Program-made: the position numbers and the translations under genes
Assembly (NCBI RefSeq): GCF_001949145.1
Contig: NW_019091406.1
Coordinates: 9,756-73,755, forward strand
Source: Acanthaster planci
Lineage: Eukaryota; Echinodermata; Asteroidea; Valvatida; Acanthasteridae
Direction: 5' to 3'
Length of the DNA: 64,000 nt
Notes under the pieces: model-generated
Database searches by the model: none
Seen by the model: the letters and a program-made list of their open reading frames with translations, nothing else
Told to the model about the DNA's origin: nothing
Shown: one piece after another, positions 62,101 through 64,000 of the stretch
Layout: each line of letters starts with the position of its first letter
Position numbering within the stretch: the first letter of the stretch is position 1

Positions 62101-63566
62101 GATGTCTCTCGTCTTCTCCTCCGGTATCCAGGCTCTGACATAAAAGTAGCAAGGGAGAAAATAAGGGAATCTTCAAATCAGATTGTCTTAATCTTCTTTT
62201 ATAAAAAGGGTAGATGCTAGAAAAGAAACACAATCTAGGGATACAAAAATACAAACTTTTTTGTTATGAATGAAAACAAGAATTGGACTTTAACCAAATA
62301 AAACCCGACTGTATTTCCGCTATGACTCTCAATTGCCCAACTACTACTCCACCAAGGCAGCGGGTATGATCTACGTCAGTACTCTTGAGGTCAAAGTTCA
62401 CATCCCACTCTAATGTGAACCCAATTGGTATTTTGTCTAACGAGAAAAAAATGACCAGTTTTTGCATGCCGGCTCTAGTGCTGCAGTGTTTAACACTAAC
62501 ACTTCTCAGTCCTCCAACAGGTGAAGGATTGAGGAGGGTTAATGAAAACAAGTCTGCAGCATGTTGGCAATCTCCTGTAATTGAGCTCTTTTCAGGCAAC
62601 AAAAACTTGCTTGTCATTCATATGGCTCCTTAGATTTCTTTTTAAAAACCTACTTTTTTACGTTTCCAGAAATTTACAGCCTATAATTTGTACCCTTCAA
62701 GTTACTCATCTTTGTTGGAGCCTGACATTCCAAATACGTGTTTACAGTTAGTCTGCATGTTTTGTTGCTTAATTTCTACTTTTCTTGCAGCTCTTATCCT
62801 GAGTGACTTTTGGTTTGACAAGGAGTGATCTCAATTATAGCAAACTACCTTTGGTGCCTACTGCCAAAGAACCTCACATCCACATTACTGTCCACTCTCT
62901 GCAACACCTTAGCCGGCCAGTATCCAAAGCCTTTCATCTGGGCCCACACAACCTCATGAGCAGGGTCCTAGGGGGAGAATCAAATTTGAGGTCATATAAT
63001 GACAAGTCGTCGACCAAAGATCTGTATGGATAATTTGCCAGTTGCGGGAAAAATGTTAGACACGATTGAGGAATGTTAGTAGTCAATTATGCTCACTGTC
63101 AATCAATCAAACAGTGCCTTACTTCCCCTTTTCAACGCAATCATTCACAGCTGGGAATTAATGAGGACAGGAAGTCAACTGATGGCAGCAGGATTGACAG
63201 ATTTCACACAAGACTCACTACTGCCCCTACCAGCAATATTGTACCAGTTACTGCTCAGAATGACCATCAAAAGCAATTATGGGCAAGCTCAAGTCCGAAC
63301 TATGGTTTGACCAAAAGTATTCACCATTTTAGACTTGCAATACAGTCATGCACAAGTGATCTTAACCAATCAATAAAAGTGTCTGGTGAATCTGTATCTT
63401 GCTACATGGTCACTGTGATTCGTTATCTGCATGTGAATGTGCTATTGAGAACCATCCCAAGAGGAAACCACAAGGATCCACTTACACAGGGCTTGCAGAA
63501 CCATCCTTTGTCAGTGCGACTGTTGGACATCAGGTAGCAATCCTTACAAAGCTGGATTTCTGCCAG
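55985..63566 (-). CDS. ZMYND11: Zinc finger MYND domain-containing protein 11, C-terminal part
   Basis: Ten minus-strand exons: 63566-63486, 62967-62849, 62134-62009, 61283-61154, 60315-60289, 60032-59964, 59347-59270, 58009-57794, 57088-56903 and 56107-55985. They join in frame to 384 residues plus stop; the earlier exons lie beyond the right edge. Order: zinc ribbon ([18 protein letters not shown]), PWWP ([28 protein letters not shown]), an acidic/Ser-rich linker, a long coiled coil and a C-terminal MYND finger ending HKRLCRRKR. The end, the RFFG..HQRAWIP motif and the KRQW-C junction match vertebrate ZMYND11 (BS69). The human protein reads H3.3 Lys36 trimethylation through PWWP and bromodomain in the nucleus, restrains transcription elongation, and recruits partners through MYND. 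The three aromatic cage residues appear kept (F in GFGYW, W in YWPA, first F in RFFG). The gene converges on SNAPC1. Confidence 0.97.
56903..58009 (-). other. ZMYND11: Coiled-coil exons of ZMYND11
   Basis: Exons 58009-57794 and 57088-56903. The first has [13 protein letters not shown] then Gln/Glu/Lys heptads ([18 protein letters not shown]). The second is an Ala/Glu/Lys helix ending KRQW directly before the MYND Cys. The CKC..VF and the end motif match the human C-terminal dimerising helix. Confidence 0.9.
58091..58242 (-). mobile_element. hAT-type MITE, copy 4, reversed and degenerate
   Basis: Reverse complement of the family core (CAAATGAAC, GTGACTTGG read from the other strand), with GACTCCATC near the left end and GATGGACTCAACC near the right. 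Ends are approximate. A second fragment of the same type (GGATGACTTCCGATGGACTTG) follows at about 58788-58830, directly after repeat R. Confidence 0.55.
58343..58778 (+). repeat. Dispersed repeat family R, intact copy
   Basis: A 436-bp segment in a ZMYND11 intron that matches, in one piece, the two half copies at 48060-48288 and 49774-50018. It contains TATAAAGGATACGTGTCTGG near its right end. No open frame of note. It serves as the reference for the split copy. Confidence 0.85.
60289..60315 (-). other. ZMYND11: ZMYND11 microexon (27 nt)
   Basis: TTCTTCTTAG|GTTGAAACAAAG...TTACAG|GTAAACG on the minus strand encodes VETKQSRLQ. It is symmetrical (phase 0-0), so it can be skipped without a frameshift. 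Confidence 0.7.
62009..62967 (-). other. ZMYND11: PWWP domain exons of ZMYND11
   Basis: Exons 62967-62849 and 62134-62009 split the domain after HQ (phase 2). The first carries the [13 protein letters not shown] start and VDVRFFG; the second carries [12 protein letters not shown] and the helix [14 protein letters not shown]. Spacing from the cage Trp to the cage Phe (16 residues) equals that of human ZMYND11. The donor at 62008 (CCTAG|GTCTGG) is weak but is the only one that keeps phase 2 into the next exon. Confidence 0.93.
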
Positions 63567-63680
63567 CTGAAACAGAATTTGTGGAATTTTGTTTTTACAC
63601 ACATCCTTCTAATTTTGGAAATCAAAATTTGGAAGTACCAGTATGAGATTAAAATAAAATTCACAAATAGTAAAATGAAA

Positions 63681-64000
63681 CATGAGAAGTGCAATCAACA
63701 TGGCTGTTAGCCACGGCCATGAGAAGTGCAATCAACATGGCTGTTAGCCACGGCCATGAGAAGTGCAATCAACATGGCTGTTAGCCACGGCGATGAGAAG
63801 TGCAATCAACATGGCTGATAGCCACGGCCATGAGAAGTGCAATCAACATGGCTGTTAGCCACGGCCATGAGAAGTGCAATCAACATGGCTGTTAGCCACG
63901 GCCATGAGAAGTGCAATCAACATGGCTGTTAGCCGTGGCCATGAGAAGTGCAATCAACATGGCTGTTAGCCATGACCATGAAAAGTGCAATCAACATGGC
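63681..64000. repeat. 37-bp minisatellite, running off the right edge
   Basis: Eight full units and a partial ninth, beginning CATGAGAAGTGCAATCAACA. Each unit also contains TGGCTGTTAGCCA, a 5-bp hairpin with a 3-base loop, followed by CGGCCAT, which can pair with ATGGC. Units differ at single positions (for example GGCGATGAG, GCTGATAG, GCCGTGG). It lies in a ZMYND11 intron upstream of the zinc-ribbon exon. The period is not a multiple of three, so it is not coding. Confidence 0.97.

Noticed and set aside
63681-64000. CRISPR-like direct repeats
   Set aside because: Units abut with no spacers and the genome is animal; it is a minisatellite.

Overview
This is a 64-kb piece of an animal nuclear genome. 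Genes are split by many GT-AG introns (two GC-AG), most exons are short, intergenic DNA is AT-rich with many TACATGTA-type runs, and all recognisable proteins are metazoan. A 2A-bearing mobile-element-like ORF, a C1q-domain protein and a mucin with VWC and cystine-knot ends suggest a marine invertebrate, probably a deuterostome such as an echinoderm, hemichordate or cephalochordate. The sequence alone does not settle the phylum.

Layout. (1) Positions 1-20.4 kb, + strand: the 3' part of a large secreted mucin-like gene. I could join 35 exons by splice signals and phase, giving 1821 residues and no internal stop. From N to C it has Ser/Thr-rich exons, a tandemly duplicated block of small Gly/Pro exons, five two-exon discoidin-like modules separated by Thr-rich linkers, a VWC-like domain and a C-terminal cystine knot. 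(2) 20.4-24.2 kb: gene-poor. (3) 24.2-28.1 kb, + strand: a decayed ORF with a hydrophobic segment, a canonical 2A ribosome-skipping motif (DIEPNPGP), a coiled coil and a possible transposase-like core, broken by one stop and one frameshift. (4) 31.2-49.2 kb, + strand: SNAPC1, nine exons, 731 residues. (5) 35.7-37.9 kb, - strand: a complete collagen-C1q gene nested in SNAPC1 intron 5. (6) 49.2-55.6 kb: gene-poor, with a cluster of inverted repeats. (7) 55.6-63.6 kb and beyond the right edge, - strand: the C-terminal half of ZMYND11 (zinc ribbon, PWWP, coiled coil, MYND), convergent with SNAPC1. (8) 63.68-64.0 kb: a 37-bp minisatellite inside a ZMYND11 intron.

The genes do not form one pathway. 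SNAPC1 (snRNA-gene transcription) and ZMYND11 (histone reader) are nuclear housekeeping factors. The mucin and the C1q protein are secreted. Several repeat families are dispersed through introns and spacers: a hAT-type MITE family with two perfect 8-bp target duplications, a 0.45-0.55-kb repeat present twice, and a 0.44-kb repeat present once intact and once as two complementary halves on either side of the last SNAPC1 exon. The 2A-bearing element is the strongest candidate for something poorly described. Family names rest on recognised protein motifs read by eye; no database search was run.
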